NCBI RefSeq assembly: GCF_004341085.1 | Contig: NZ_SLXW01000002.1 | Location: forward strand, 620,001-684,000 | Source: Sphingomonas sp. PP-CE-1G-424 | GTDB taxonomy: Bacteria; Pseudomonadota; Alphaproteobacteria; Sphingomonadales; Sphingomonadaceae | DNA length: 64,000 nucleotides | Direction of reading: 5' to 3' | In this document: positions 17,537 through 26,723 of the stretch, piece after piece | Layout: every line of letters begins with the position of its first letter | Numbering within the stretch: position 1 is the first letter of the stretch | Translations under genes and position numbers: made by a program | The notes under the pieces: generated by a model | Database searches by the model: none | Told to the model about the DNA's origin: nothing | What the model saw: only the letters and a program-made list of their open reading frames with translations

Positions 17537-17660
17537 ATCCTCCCCCGCCAGGGGGAGGTGGCGCCGCATGCGACGGAGGGGGAGGGCACGCATAAAGGTT
17601 GCCTTTTCCTCCCCCTCCGTCTGGCAAGGGCCAGCCACCTCCCCCCTGGCGGGGGAGGAT
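17537..17660. repeat. Long GC-rich palindromic intergenic repeat
   Basis: A long imperfect inverted repeat: outer arms at about 17537-17562 and 17634-17660 (CCTCCCCCGCCAGGGGGAGG-type sequence) and inner arms at about 17571-17586 and 17605-17622. It occupies the gap between the genes ending at 17690 and starting at 17458. Such elements recur at operon ends in this window and resemble dispersed palindromes of sphingomonads. Confidence 0.8.
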
Positions 17661-17689
17661 CGGATAGCGCCGAAGCTGGTGAGCGTTAC

Positions 17690-19120
17690 TTAGAGCGCGA
17701 TCTTCCAGTCCCAGCCGAGCGAGTCGCCGTCCATCACCTCGACTCCGGCGGCGGCGAGTTCGTCGCGGATCGCATCCGACCGTTCGAAATCCTTTGCGGC
17801 GCGGGCGTCGCGGCGGTCCGAGAGACGCGCGGCGATGGTGGCTTCGTCGATCGTTGCCGTTACCGGGCGGATCCGCAGGTCCTCGCGGCTGATCGTCGCG
17901 AGATCGAGTCCCAGCACCGCGTCGAAATCGTCCAGCGCGGCGATCCGGTCCGCTGGAGCGACTCGCTTGTCCGCGAGCAGTTCGTCGAGGATCGGCAGCG
18001 CGCGAGGCGTCGCGAGATCGTCCGATACGGCCTCTTCCAGCCGATCGGCATAGGCATGCGCGCTGCCCGACGGGCCGCCGGGCTCGCGGGCACGCAACGT
18101 CTCGACCGCCTGCACCATCCGCTTCAGGCGGATCGCTGCCGCCGCGAGGTTCTCCCAAGAGAATTCAAGCTCGCTGCGATAGTGCGCCTGAAGGCACATC
18201 AGGCGGTAGGCGAGGGGGTGGAAGCCGCGATCGACGATCGTCTGCATCGTCGTGAACTGGCCGGTCGACTTCGACATCTTGCCCGCGCGTTCGACCAAGA
18301 AGTTGTTGTGCATCCAGACGCTCGCACCGGTATCGCCGCACTCGCAATGCGCCTGGTTCTGCGCGATCTCGTTGGGATGATGAATCTCGCGGTGATCGAT
18401 CCCGCCGGTGTGGATGTCGAAATGCGCGCCGAGGTAATGCTTGCTCATCACCGAGCATTCGAGATGCCAGCCGGGAGCGCCGCGGCCCCAGGGTGAATCC
18501 CATTCCATCTGGCGGTTTTCGCCCGGAGTCGAGGTGCGCCAGATCGCGAAGTCCTGCGGGTTGCGCTTGCCGGCGACGGGTTCGATTCGGCTTTCGATGT
18601 CGTCGTTCCCGGCACGTGCGAGGCGGCCATAGTCCGGGACCGTCGCCACATCGAAATACAGCCCGCTGTCGAGCATATAGCAGTGCTTCGGTGCGATCTG
18701 TTCGGCGAACGCGACCATCTCGGCGATATGATCCGTCGCGACCGCCCAGCGTGCTGGCGAAACGATGTTGAGGCGCGCGACATCGCGTTTGAACACGTCG
18801 GTGTAATAGGCCGCGATCTCCCAGATCGAACGTCCTTGTGCGGCAGCGGCCTTCTCCATCTTGTCGTCGCCGACATCGGCGTCGGAGGTCAGGTGCCCGA
18901 CATCGGTGATGTTGATGACGTGAGTCGTCGGCCATCCCTTCCACCGCAGCACGCGGCCCAGCGTGTCGGCAAACAGGAAGGCACGCATGTTGCCGATGTG
19001 CTGGTAATTATAGACGGTCGGCCCGCAGGTGTAGAGCCCGACATCGGTTGGGTCGATCGGCTGGAACGTCTCGAGCTGGCGCGTGAGGCTGTTATACAGG
19101 GTCAGGGGAATGCGGGTCAT
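17690..19120 (-). CDS. cysS: Cysteine--tRNA ligase
   Basis: The 476-residue protein charges tRNA-Cys. It has the HIGH-type motif as YNYQHIGNMR near the N-terminus after GLYTCGPTVYN (zinc-binding Cys), and KMSKSTGQF around the middle. HHPNEIAQNQAHCE carries the other zinc ligands, and a DALR-type C-terminal domain follows. I start at 19120 (MTRIPLTLYNSLTR) because the upstream extension has no family similarity. It lies divergently to rpsU across a 176-bp gap. Confidence 0.95.
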   Translation of the reverse strand: MTRIPLTLYNSLTRQLETFQPIDPTDVGLYTCGPTVYNYQHIGNMRAFLFADTLGRVLRWKGWPTTHVINITDVGHLTSDADVGDDKMEKAAAAQGRSIWEIAAYYTDVFKRDVARLNIVSPARWAVATDHIAEMVAFAEQIAPKHCYMLDSGLYFDVATVPDYGRLARAGNDDIESRIEPVAGKRNPQDFAIWRTSTPGENRQMEWDSPWGRGAPGWHLECSVMSKHYLGAHFDIHTGGIDHREIHHPNEIAQNQAHCECGDTGASVWMHNNFLVERAGKMSKSTGQFTTMQTIVDRGFHPLAYRLMCLQAHYRSELEFSWENLAAAAIRLKRMVQAVETLRAREPGGPSGSAHAYADRLEEAVSDDLATPRALPILDELLADKRVAPADRIAALDDFDAVLGLDLATISREDLRIRPVTATIDEATIAARLSDRRDARAAKDFERSDAIRDELAAAGVEVMDGDSLGWDWKIAL

Positions 19121-19296
19121 GCGGCTGCTCTTAGCGATGCATTGGTGCGGCCGCAAAGGCAGCAAAGTGGCGTGCCGATATACGGGGAAGCGCGGTTTGG
19201 CTTGAAACCCCCGCACTCCCCTGATAGGCCCCAGTTCATGCGGCGCGGACCTATTCGCGACGGCAAAAATCTATTCGACCGGAGCTTAACGGGTTT

Positions 19297-19503
19297 ATGC
19301 AGATCATCGTACGCGACAACAACGTCGACCAGGCCCTTCGCGCGCTCAAGAAGAAGCTGCAGCGCGAAGGCGTGTATCGCGAGATGAAGCTGCGCCGGCA
19401 CTATGAGAAGCCGTCGGAGAAGCGTGCACGTGAGCGTGCAGCGGCGATTCGTCGCTCGCGCAAGCTCGACCGCAAGCGCGCAGAGCGCGACGGCGCACGG
19501 TAA
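19297..19503 (+). CDS. rpsU: 30S ribosomal protein S21
   Basis: The 68-residue, very basic protein begins [21 protein letters not shown], the classic S21 N-terminus, and continues with the [16 protein letters not shown] block. It binds the 30S platform near the anti-Shine-Dalgarno sequence. A hairpin at 19511-19540 and a better terminator at 19549-19581 follow. Confidence 0.95.
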   Translation: MQIIVRDNNVDQALRALKKKLQREGVYREMKLRRHYEKPSEKRARERAAAIRRSRKLDRKRAERDGAR

Positions 19504-19548
19504 GATTTGGTCGGCCAGGCCCGGCGAACGGGCAGGCCGATAGTTTCG

Positions 19549-19581
19549 GGGGGTGTCGTGATCGGCGCCCCCGTTTGCTTT
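19549..19581 (+). terminator. Probable terminator after rpsU
   Basis: A 10-bp stem (19549-19558 with 19563-19572, two G-T pairs) closes a TGAT loop and is followed by a T-rich stretch (GTTTGCTTT). A GC-rich hairpin lies just before it. The pair would separate rpsU from the FKBP gene. Confidence 0.6.
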
Positions 19582-19633
19582 CCAACGGCACGCACGGCGC
19601 TCCGGCGTGACCAGATGACCGGGGCCTGATCCG

Positions 19634-20230
19634 ATGTCGACCGTCACCGCAGTGCCGCTGCAGCCCACCAAGCGCAGCTACCTTGTCTATCTCTGGGTCG
19701 GTATCGCGCTCGCGCTGATCGCCGCAGTAGCGCTTGCGCGGCAGGGCGACGACCCCTTGGCGCGAAATGCGCGTGCCCGCGGCGTGGTCGTCACCGCGTC
19801 CGGGTTGCAGTACAAGGTGATCGCGCCCGGCAAGCCCGGTGCGGCAAAGCCCACCGATGCGGACGTCGCGCTGGTGAACTACGAGGGCAAGCTGCTTAAC
19901 GGGACGACCTTCGACAAGTCGCAGCAGCCGATGCCGATGCCGGTAACCGGCGTCGTCCCGGGCTTCTCCGAAGCGCTGAAGCTGATGCCGAAGGGGTCGA
20001 AGTACCGGTTCTGGATGAAGCCGTCGCTTGGCTATGGCGACAAGGCCGCCGGCCCGATCCCGGCCAACTCGACGCTGGTGTTCGATGTCGAGCTGCTCGA
20101 CTTCCTGCCGCAGAGCGTAGTGCAGCAGATGCAGGCACAGGCGCAGATGGGTCGTGGCGCCCCGGGTGGCATGCCAGGCGGCGCACAGATGCAGCCGCAG
20201 GGTCAGCCCCAGGGTCAGCCTCAGCCGTAA
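19634..20230 (+). CDS. FKBP-type peptidyl-prolyl cis-trans isomerase, membrane-anchored
   Basis: The 198-residue protein has an N-terminal membrane helix (about residues 18-36), which places the FKBP domain in the periplasm. FKBP blocks include GLQYKVI, VNYEGKLLNGTTFDKS, VPGFSEALKLM, GYGDKAAGPIPANSTLVFDVELLD. A Gln/Pro/Gly-rich tail (about 30 residues) follows the domain. It assists folding of proline-containing periplasmic proteins. A 15-bp bidirectional terminator separates it from the convergent wecC. Confidence 0.9.
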   Translation: MSTVTAVPLQPTKRSYLVYLWVGIALALIAAVALARQGDDPLARNARARGVVVTASGLQYKVIAPGKPGAAKPTDADVALVNYEGKLLNGTTFDKSQQPMPMPVTGVVPGFSEALKLMPKGSKYRFWMKPSLGYGDKAAGPIPANSTLVFDVELLDFLPQSVVQQMQAQAQMGRGAPGGMPGGAQMQPQGQPQGQPQP

Positions 20231-20278
20231 TCGTCGTCAGCCGGACGATCGTCCGGCTGCATTCGGCACGGCCGAGAT

Positions 20279-20320
20279 ACTAAAACGCGCCCGTGGCCTT
20301 GCCGTCGGGCGCGTTTTAGT
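20279..20320. terminator. Bidirectional terminator between the FKBP gene and wecC
   Basis: A perfect 15-bp stem (20279-20293 with 20306-20320) contains AAAA on the upstream arm and TTTT on the downstream arm, so it can terminate transcription from both converging genes. A perfect 22-bp palindrome centred on GATC lies just upstream at 20238-20259. Confidence 0.8.
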
Positions 20321-20331
20321 ATGCGCGGCGA

Positions 20332-21633
20332 TTAGTGATAGTGATCAGCGGCGGGGCGGGGCGGGGGGACCGGACGGGGCTGGTCCGGCCAGATGCCGCG
20401 CGTATCGAGCACGGTCTTGTCGGCGCGCTCTTCCAGCGGGATCGACTTGAAGACGTCGTGATCGACCAGCACGACCATGATCGCGCACGTCTCGATCGCG
20501 CTATCGACGTCGATCAGTGTCGCCCCCGTCTCGGCTAACGCGATCGGCAGCGACTTGGCATAGGGCTCGACGATCCGCACGCGGTCGCCGAACGCGTCCG
20601 CCACCGCCTGTGCGACTTTCAGCGCCGGACTTTCGCGGAAGTCGTCGATGTTCGCCTTGAACGCGAGGCCTAGGCAGGCGACCACCGCATCGGGCATCGA
20701 GTCGACCAGCGCCGAGACCTGCCCGATGACATGGTCGGTCTTGCCGTCGTTCACTTCGCGCGCGGTGCGGATCAGCGGGGTCTGGTCGGGGGCGGCGTGG
20801 ACGAGGAACCACGGGTCGACCGCGATGCAATGCCCGCCGACGCCGGGCCCGGGCTGGAGGATGTTGACGCGGGGATGGCGGTTGGCGAGGCGGATCACCT
20901 CCCACACGTCAACGCCCATCGTGTCAGCGATCAGCGACAATTCGTTGGCGAACGCGATGTTAACGTCGCGAAACGCGTTCTCGGTGAGCTTGGTCATCTC
21001 CGCCGCGCGCGCGGTCGTGGTGACGCAGGCGCCGCGGACGAAGCGGCGATAGAAGGTCAGCGCTTTCCGCGCACACCTAGGTGTGATTCCGCCGATCACG
21101 CGGTCGTTGTCGATCAGCTCGACCAGAATGCGGCCGGGCAGCACGCGTTCGGGGCAATAGGCGATCGCGATGTCGGCCTGTTCGCCCGCGCGTCCGGGCA
21201 CCCGGATATCGGGACGCAGCTTGGCCAATACGTCGCGCACCTGTTCGGTGGTGCCGACGGGGGACGTCGATTCGAGGATGATCGTATCGCCGGCTTTCAG
21301 CACTGTCGCGATGGTCGTCGCGGCGTCGAGGACATAGCCGATGTTGGGCGCGTGGTCGGTGTCGAATGGCGTCGGGACCGCGATCACGAACACATCGGCC
21401 GGCTCGATCGTCATCGACGCACGTAACGTACCGCGCGCGACGACGCCCGAGACGAGGCCGTCGAGATCGACCTCTTCGATATGCACGCGACCCGAGTTCA
21501 CCGTTTCGACGACCGATTCGGTCACGTCGACGCCGAGCACGCGCGCGCCGGTGCGGGCGATCACCGCCGCGGTCGGGAGGCCGATATAGCCGAGACCCAT
21601 GACGACGACGGAGAGTTCGGGATCAGAGAGCAT
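20332..21633 (-). CDS. wecC: UDP-N-acetyl-D-mannosamine dehydrogenase
   Basis: The 433-residue protein belongs to the UDP-glucose/GDP-mannose dehydrogenase family and oxidises a nucleotide sugar to a uronic acid in two NAD-dependent steps. Visible are the N-terminal GLGYIGLPTA Rossmann motif, the lysine-bearing MTKLTENAFRDVN block and the catalytic Cys in GVGGHCIAVDP. Placement directly after wecB (11-bp overlap) points to UDP-ManNAc dehydrogenase rather than UDP-glucose dehydrogenase. I start at 21633 (MLSDPELSV); an extended frame to 21750 would run through wecB. Confidence 0.85.
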   Translation of the reverse strand: MLSDPELSVVVMGLGYIGLPTAAVIARTGARVLGVDVTESVVETVNSGRVHIEEVDLDGLVSGVVARGTLRASMTIEPADVFVIAVPTPFDTDHAPNIGYVLDAATTIATVLKAGDTIILESTSPVGTTEQVRDVLAKLRPDIRVPGRAGEQADIAIAYCPERVLPGRILVELIDNDRVIGGITPRCARKALTFYRRFVRGACVTTTARAAEMTKLTENAFRDVNIAFANELSLIADTMGVDVWEVIRLANRHPRVNILQPGPGVGGHCIAVDPWFLVHAAPDQTPLIRTAREVNDGKTDHVIGQVSALVDSMPDAVVACLGLAFKANIDDFRESPALKVAQAVADAFGDRVRIVEPYAKSLPIALAETGATLIDVDSAIETCAIMVVLVDHDVFKSIPLEERADKTVLDTRGIWPDQPRPVPPPRPAADHYH

Positions 21634-22783
21634 GCGCGGCGGCGTCCTTCGGGGCGGGAATTCGGGCGAGAGTTCGGGCAATGACGTCGGCGATCCGCGC
21701 GGCGGCGTGACCGTCGCCGAACGGATTGTGCGCGCGCGCCATTGCGGCATGGGCGGTGGGGTCGTCGAGCAGTGTAAAGATCTCGGTTACGATGCGGTCC
21801 TCGTCTGTGCCGATCAGCTTGGCGGTGCCGGCGGCGATTCCCTCGGGTCGCTCGGTCGTCTCGCGCATTACCAGGACGGGTTTGCCGAGCGCGGGCGCCT
21901 CCTCCTGCACGCCGCCCGAGTCGGTCAGGACGATGTCGGCCATCCCGAGCGCGCGGACGAAATGCGGGTAATCGAGCGGCGCGATCCGCGCGACGTTGGC
22001 GCGGTCGCCGAGGACCGCGTCCATCACCGAGACGACGTTCGGGTTGGGATGGACCGGAAACAGGACCGCGACATCCTCGCGCGCCGCGATTCGCCCGATC
22101 GCGCGCGCGATCGCCGCCATGCCGTCGCCGAAATTCTCGCGGCGATGCGTCGTCACCAGGATCAGGCGTTTCCCCGCGAACCGCATCGCGATGTCGTCGA
22201 GCCCGGCAGCCAGCGAAGGATCGGCGGCGACCCGGTCGGCGGTCCAGTGCAACGCGTCGATGACCGTGTTGCCGGTCACGTGGATCGTCTCGGCGGCGAT
22301 CGTCTCGCGGCGCAGCGCCTCGGCCGCAGTGTCGGTCGGCGCGAAGTGGAGCGCGGCGATCGGCGCGACGATCCGGCGGTTCACTTCCTCGGGCCAGGGT
22401 TGGTAGATGTCGCCCGAGCGCAGCCCCGCCTCGACATGCGCGACCGGCACCTTTCGGTAATAGGCGGCGAGCGCGCCGGTCATCGCGGTGGCGGTGTCGC
22501 CCTGGACGACGACCAGATCGGGGCGTTCGGCATCCATCACCTCGCCGAGCCCCGTCAGCAGGCGCGCGGTCAGGCGGTCGAGCGTCTGCCCCGGCTCCAT
22601 CAGGTCGAGATCGATGTCGGGAGCGAGGTCGGCGATCGCGAGCACCTGATCGAGCAACCCGCGATGTTGGGCGGTCACGCAGGTTCGCACCGTGAGCCCA
22701 GATATCGCCGCCAGCGCGCGGATCACCGGAAAGAGTTTGATCGCTTCGGGGCGCGTTCCGAAAATGACGAGGATCTTGGACAT
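21623..22783 (-). CDS. wecB: UDP-N-acetylglucosamine 2-epimerase (non-hydrolysing)
   Basis: The 386-residue enzyme converts UDP-GlcNAc to UDP-ManNAc. It shows GTRPEAIKLFPV at the start, GDTATAMTGALAAY, HVEAGLRSGD, THRRENFGDG, and TDSGGVQEEAPALGKPVLVMRETTERPE, in the usual order for the family. Its 3' end overlaps the wecC start by 11 bp. Together the two genes make UDP-ManNAcA for a surface polysaccharide. No polymer-assembly gene lies next to them in this window. Confidence 0.92.
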   Translation of the reverse strand: MSKILVIFGTRPEAIKLFPVIRALAAISGLTVRTCVTAQHRGLLDQVLAIADLAPDIDLDLMEPGQTLDRLTARLLTGLGEVMDAERPDLVVVQGDTATAMTGALAAYYRKVPVAHVEAGLRSGDIYQPWPEEVNRRIVAPIAALHFAPTDTAAEALRRETIAAETIHVTGNTVIDALHWTADRVAADPSLAAGLDDIAMRFAGKRLILVTTHRRENFGDGMAAIARAIGRIAAREDVAVLFPVHPNPNVVSVMDAVLGDRANVARIAPLDYPHFVRALGMADIVLTDSGGVQEEAPALGKPVLVMRETTERPEGIAAGTAKLIGTDEDRIVTEIFTLLDDPTAHAAMARAHNPFGDGHAAARIADVIARTLARIPAPKDAAAHAL

Positions 22784-22930
22784 GGAACCTCTCTAGCCCA
22801 GGATATTTAAGGACGCGCTAACCGGTTACAGCGTTTCTTTGGTCGGCTGTTCGGAATTGCGCGGGTGCGTAACGATCGGTAAATGGTGCACCGCAACTAA
22901 ACGACCTCGACGACATAATTGGAGCTCCGA

Positions 22931-23803
22931 ATGACGATCAAGCCGCTTCGCAAGGCCGTATTTCCCGTCGCCGGACTCGGCACGCGCTTCCTGCCGGCGA
23001 CCAAGTCGATGCCCAAGGAAATGCTCACCGTCGTCGACAAGCCGCTGATCCAGTACGCGGTCGAGGAAGCGCTGGAAGCGGGGATCGAGCAGATCATCTT
23101 CGTGACCGGCCGCGGCAAGGGCGCGCTCGAGGATCATTTCGATATCTCGTACGAGCTCGAAGCGACGATGAAGGCGCGGGGCAAGTCGCTCGATGCGATC
23201 AGCCATATCCGGATGAAGCCGGGTTCGCCCGTCTATGTCCGCCAGCAGGAGCCGCTGGGCCTCGGCCATGCCGTCTGGTGCGCGCGCGAGATCGTCGGCG
23301 ACGAGCCGTTCGCGGTGCTGCTGCCGGACGAGCTGATGGTAGGCAAGCCGGGCTTCATGAAGCAGATGGTCGAGGCGTATAACCGGGTCGGCGGCAACGT
23401 GATCGGTGCGCTCGAAGTCGCCGATTCGGAAACGGACAAGTACGGCATCATCTCGCCCGGCGCGATCGATGGCCGGCTGACCGAAGTGAAGGCGCTCGTC
23501 GAAAAGCCCAAACAGGGTTCTGCGCCGTCGAACCTGATGATCCCCGGCCGCTACATCCTGCAGCCCGACGTGATGCGGATCCTCGAGACGCAGGAAAAGG
23601 GTGCGGGCGGCGAGATCCAGCTGACCGACGCGATGGCGCAGCTGATCGGCAACCAGCCGTTCCACGGCTTCACTTTCGATGGTCAGCGCTACGATTGCGG
23701 CGACAAGGCTGGGTACATCCAGGCCAATCTCGCGATTGCGCTGTCGCGCGCCGATATCGGTCCGGCGGTTCGCGACTTCGCCAAGGGCCTGCTTCAGGGC
23801 TGA
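22931..23803 (+). CDS. galU: UTP--glucose-1-phosphate uridylyltransferase
   Basis: The 290-residue enzyme makes UDP-glucose from UTP and glucose 1-phosphate, feeding envelope polysaccharides. Hallmarks are GLGTRFLPATKSMPKEML near the N-terminus, DKPLIQYAVEEA, PLGLGHAVWCA, VLLPDELM and DCGDKAGYIQAN. The ATG at 22931 is preceded six bases away by GGAG (22921-22924); the longer frame starting with TTG at 22919 is unlikely. It diverges from wecB. Confidence 0.95.
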   Translation: MTIKPLRKAVFPVAGLGTRFLPATKSMPKEMLTVVDKPLIQYAVEEALEAGIEQIIFVTGRGKGALEDHFDISYELEATMKARGKSLDAISHIRMKPGSPVYVRQQEPLGLGHAVWCAREIVGDEPFAVLLPDELMVGKPGFMKQMVEAYNRVGGNVIGALEVADSETDKYGIISPGAIDGRLTEVKALVEKPKQGSAPSNLMIPGRYILQPDVMRILETQEKGAGGEIQLTDAMAQLIGNQPFHGFTFDGQRYDCGDKAGYIQANLAIALSRADIGPAVRDFAKGLLQG

Positions 23804-23810
23804 GCCGAAC

Positions 23811-23850
23811 CGGCCCGCCCAGTCTCTTTCAGCGAGGACGGGGCGGGCCG
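23811..23850. terminator. Shared hairpin between galU and moeB
   Basis: A perfect 10-bp GC stem (23811-23820 with 23841-23850) closes a 20-base loop in the 48-bp gap between converging genes, ending one base before the moeB stop. There is no T-run, so termination is likely but not certain. Confidence 0.45.
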
Positions 23851-23851
23851 A

Positions 23852-24634
23852 TCAGCTAACTTCGTTGGGGGGCTGCGAGGCATTTCGCCCGCAGCCGCGG
23901 CATCCGGGGTCTTTGGGCAATCTGATCGTGCGGAATCGCAGGCCGAGCAAGTCGATCAGCAGCAACTTGCCCGCCTGATCGTCGCCGAACGGTGCGATCG
24001 CGCGCAGGACTTCGAGCGCGGCGAGGCTGCCAAGCACGCCGGTGACCGGGCCCAGCACGCCGTCTTCCGCGCAGCTCGTCTCGGCGCGCTCGGGATCGTC
24101 GCCGACGAAACAGCGGTAACATGGCTTGTCGAGTTCCCACCCCCGGTAGGTCGCGAACTGTCCTTCGAACTGGCCGACGGCGGCCGACACGAGCGGGATG
24201 CGTAGCGCGTAGGCGGCATCCGCGACGCAAAACCGCGTAGCGAAATTGTCGCATCCGTCGAGCACGACGTCGGCGCCCGCCAACAGTGCAGCGGCATTGG
24301 TCGGGTCGATGCGTGTGCGGTGCACGTCGACTGTCACGTAAGGATTGATTCGCCCGACCGCCGCCGCCGCCGCGTCGACCTTGGCGACGCCGGTGTCGGC
24401 GGTCGTGAAGATCGTCTGGCGCTGCAGGTTCGACGGTTCGACCGAATCGTCGTCGATCAGGATCAGTCGACCGACTCCGGCAGCCCCAAGATATTGGAGT
24501 GCGGGCGAGCCGATGCCGCCGGCCCCTACGATAGCGACGGTCGCGGCCTTCAGTCGCGCCTGGCCGGTGCCGCCGAATTCCTTGAGGACGATATGCCGCG
24601 CATACCGGGTGAGTTCGTCGTCGGAGAGGATCAT
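23852..24634 (-). CDS. moeB: HesA/MoeB/ThiF-family adenylyltransferase
   Basis: The 260-residue protein adenylates the C-terminus of a small sulphur-carrier protein (MoaD or ThiS type) for cofactor synthesis. Motifs: YARHIVLKEFGGTGQ, the ATP-binding GAGGIGSPALQYL, DDDSVEPSNLQRQ, DGCDNFATRF, and zinc-binding Cys pairs CYRC and CRGCG. I start at 24634 ([11 protein letters not shown]), which overlaps the upstream stop by four bases. MoeB and ThiF cannot be told apart from sequence alone; the partner carrier is not in the window. Confidence 0.85.
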   Translation of the reverse strand: MILSDDELTRYARHIVLKEFGGTGQARLKAATVAIVGAGGIGSPALQYLGAAGVGRLILIDDDSVEPSNLQRQTIFTTADTGVAKVDAAAAAVGRINPYVTVDVHRTRIDPTNAAALLAGADVVLDGCDNFATRFCVADAAYALRIPLVSAAVGQFEGQFATYRGWELDKPCYRCFVGDDPERAETSCAEDGVLGPVTGVLGSLAALEVLRAIAPFGDDQAGKLLLIDLLGLRFRTIRLPKDPGCRGCGRNASQPPNEVS

Positions 24635-25095
24635 GCGCCCCAGGCGAACGTCAGGCTGGTGCGATACCAAGTGTCGGTATCGGTATCGACCACGTCGATC
24701 GCATCGCGCGCGCCGAGGATGACGCCGGCCGCATATTGCTCGACCGTCGGGCAGTCGATCGCACGCGGGGTGATCCGCCGGACGCGACCATCGGGGGTCA
24801 TCAGCACCGCAAGGTCGATGCTGAGCGTCCAGCCCTGTGTCGTCCGGATCGCCCTTGCGCACCGCCCGGCCATGACTTCGCCGTGCACATAGGCCGACGT
24901 GTTGGCCAGCGTCGTCGAGCGTTGGCGGATGCGCAGGACCGGCAAGGCACTCCAATCCTGCGGCGCCAGCGGTACGCCAGCAGAGGCCCCGCCGCTCGAC
25001 GGCGTGCTGGGCGATGTCTGTGCAGCCGGAGGCGTGGGTATGATCGCACCGGGTGGGGCGACGACCTGGAGGAGGGCGAGCAGGGCGCCGATCAT
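24631..25095 (-). CDS. Hypothetical exported protein
   Basis: The 154-residue product has a short hydrophobic N-terminus ([15 protein letters not shown]) and then a Pro/Ser/Gly-rich linker, suggesting a signal peptide or anchor. The remaining domain has a pair of Cys (GRCARAI and RAIDCPT) but I do not recognise it. It overlaps dut and moeB by four bases each, so it is translationally coupled to both, which is strong evidence that it is real. Confidence 0.7.
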   Translation of the reverse strand: MIGALLALLQVVAPPGAIIPTPPAAQTSPSTPSSGGASAGVPLAPQDWSALPVLRIRQRSTTLANTSAYVHGEVMAGRCARAIRTTQGWTLSIDLAVLMTPDGRVRRITPRAIDCPTVEQYAAGVILGARDAIDVVDTDTDTWYRTSLTFAWGA

Positions 25096-25529
25096 CGTCC
25101 GGTCGATCCGAATCCGCCTGCGCCACGCGTCGTGTCGTCGAGCGTCGCGACTTCGATCAGCGTTGCACGCAGGACGATCGCGGGAACGAGCTGCGCGATG
25201 CGGTCGCCGCGCGCGATCGCGAACGGCTCGCGGCCGAGATTGGCGAGGATCACCTTCACTTCGCCGCGATAGTCGCTGTCGATCGTGCCGGGCGTGTTGA
25301 GGCAGGTGACGCCGTGTTTCAGCGCAAGGCCCGAGCGCGGGCGGACCTGGACTTCGTGACCGGGCGGGATCGCGATCGCGAACCCCGTCGCGACCGCAGC
25401 GCGGTCACCGGGCGCGAGAGTCAGCGCTTCGGCGGCGACCACGTCCATCCCGGCGGCGCCATCGGTCGCATAGGCGGGCAGCGGCAGGCCTTCGCCGTGC
25501 GGCAGGCGTTTGAGTTCGATCCCGATCAT
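25092..25529 (-). CDS. dut: dUTP diphosphatase
   Basis: The 145-residue trimeric dUTPase cleaves dUTP to dUMP and pyrophosphate. All five conserved motifs are seen: [10 protein letters not shown], the PRSGLA box, [20 protein letters not shown], and a C-terminal [11 protein letters not shown] arm. It overlaps both neighbours by four bases. The coaBC-dut order is a conserved alphaproteobacterial arrangement. Confidence 0.95.
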   Translation of the reverse strand: MIGIELKRLPHGEGLPLPAYATDGAAGMDVVAAEALTLAPGDRAAVATGFAIAIPPGHEVQVRPRSGLALKHGVTCLNTPGTIDSDYRGEVKVILANLGREPFAIARGDRIAQLVPAIVLRATLIEVATLDDTTRGAGGFGSTGR

Positions 25530-26713
25530 GACTCGGGTTCTAGCGCATCGGCGATGCGGTCCGCCAGTCGTGCCGCGACCGTATCCTTCGGCAGCCGCTC
25601 CCAGCTTTCAATGCCGGTCGCGGTGACCAGGTGGACGCTGTTGTCGGCGCCGCCCATCACGTCGCCCGATACGTCGTTCGCGACGATCCAGTCGGCCGAC
25701 TTGCGGAGGCGCTTCGCGGTCGCGTGTTCGATCACGTTTTCGGTCTCCGCCGCGAAGCCGATCACCAGCGCCGGCCGCTGCGGACCGTGCGCGAGCGTGG
25801 CGAGGATGTCCGGGTTCTCCGCGAGCGAGAGCAGCGGGGTCGCACCGTTTTTCTTGATCTTCTGCGGAGCGGCGTCGACGTGCCAGTCGGCGACCGCCGC
25901 GACCATCACGGCGGCGTCGACCGGCAACGCAGCGTCGACTGCGCTCGCCATCTGCCGCGCGGTCTCGACGTCGATCCGGTCGACTCCGGCAGGCGCGGGA
26001 AGCGTGACCGGGCCGGCGACCAGCGTGACGCGCGCGCCGAGATCGGCCAGCGCCGCGGCGATCGCGAACCCCTGTTTGCCGGAGGATCGGTTGGCGATGT
26101 AGCGAACCGGGTCGATCGGCTCATGCGTCGGGCCGGCGGTGACGAGGATATGACGACCGCGCAGCCTGAGAGGGCGGGGCGGGGCCAGCATCGCTTCGAC
26201 CGCCGCCATGATCGCCGGTGGTTCGGGCAGGCGGCCGGGGCCGAATTCCCCGCAGGCCATCATCCCCTCGTCGGGTTGCAGGACCGTGATCCCGTCGGCC
26301 CGAAGCTGCGCGACGTTGCGGACGGTCGCGGCGTGCTGCCACATGCGGACGTTCATCGCCGGCGCGACCAGCACGCGCGTGTCGGTCGCCAGCAGCAGCG
26401 TCGTCGCGAGATCGTTCGCCATGCCGTTCGCCATACGCGCGATCAGATCCGCGGTCGCCGGGGCGACGACGATCAGGTCGGCTTCCCGGCTGAGCTGGAT
26501 ATGACCCATTTCCGCCTCGTCCTTCAGGTCCCAGAGCGTCGTGTAAACCTTGTCCTCGCTGAGCGCGGCGAGCGTCATCGGCGTCACGAAATGATGCGCC
26601 GCCTCGGTCATCACGCAGCGCACCGCGTGGCCGCTGGTCTTGAGCAGGCGGATCAGTTCGGCGGCCTTGTAGGCCGCGATCCCGCCGCCGACGATCAGGA
26701 GGATGCGTTTCAT
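25526..26713 (-). CDS. coaBC: Bifunctional phosphopantothenoylcysteine decarboxylase/phosphopantothenate--cysteine ligase
   Basis: The 395-residue enzyme carries out two steps of coenzyme A synthesis. The N-terminal flavoprotein half has [16 protein letters not shown] and APAMNVRMW; the C-terminal CoaB half has [14 protein letters not shown] and NRSSGKQG. It ends by overlapping dut by four bases and starts 10 bp after the preceding membrane-protein gene. Confidence 0.95.
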   Translation of the reverse strand: MKRILLIVGGGIAAYKAAELIRLLKTSGHAVRCVMTEAAHHFVTPMTLAALSEDKVYTTLWDLKDEAEMGHIQLSREADLIVVAPATADLIARMANGMANDLATTLLLATDTRVLVAPAMNVRMWQHAATVRNVAQLRADGITVLQPDEGMMACGEFGPGRLPEPPAIMAAVEAMLAPPRPLRLRGRHILVTAGPTHEPIDPVRYIANRSSGKQGFAIAAALADLGARVTLVAGPVTLPAPAGVDRIDVETARQMASAVDAALPVDAAVMVAAVADWHVDAAPQKIKKNGATPLLSLAENPDILATLAHGPQRPALVIGFAAETENVIEHATAKRLRKSADWIVANDVSGDVMGGADNSVHLVTATGIESWERLPKDTVAARLADRIADALEPES

Positions 26714-26723
26714 CTGCGCAGTT

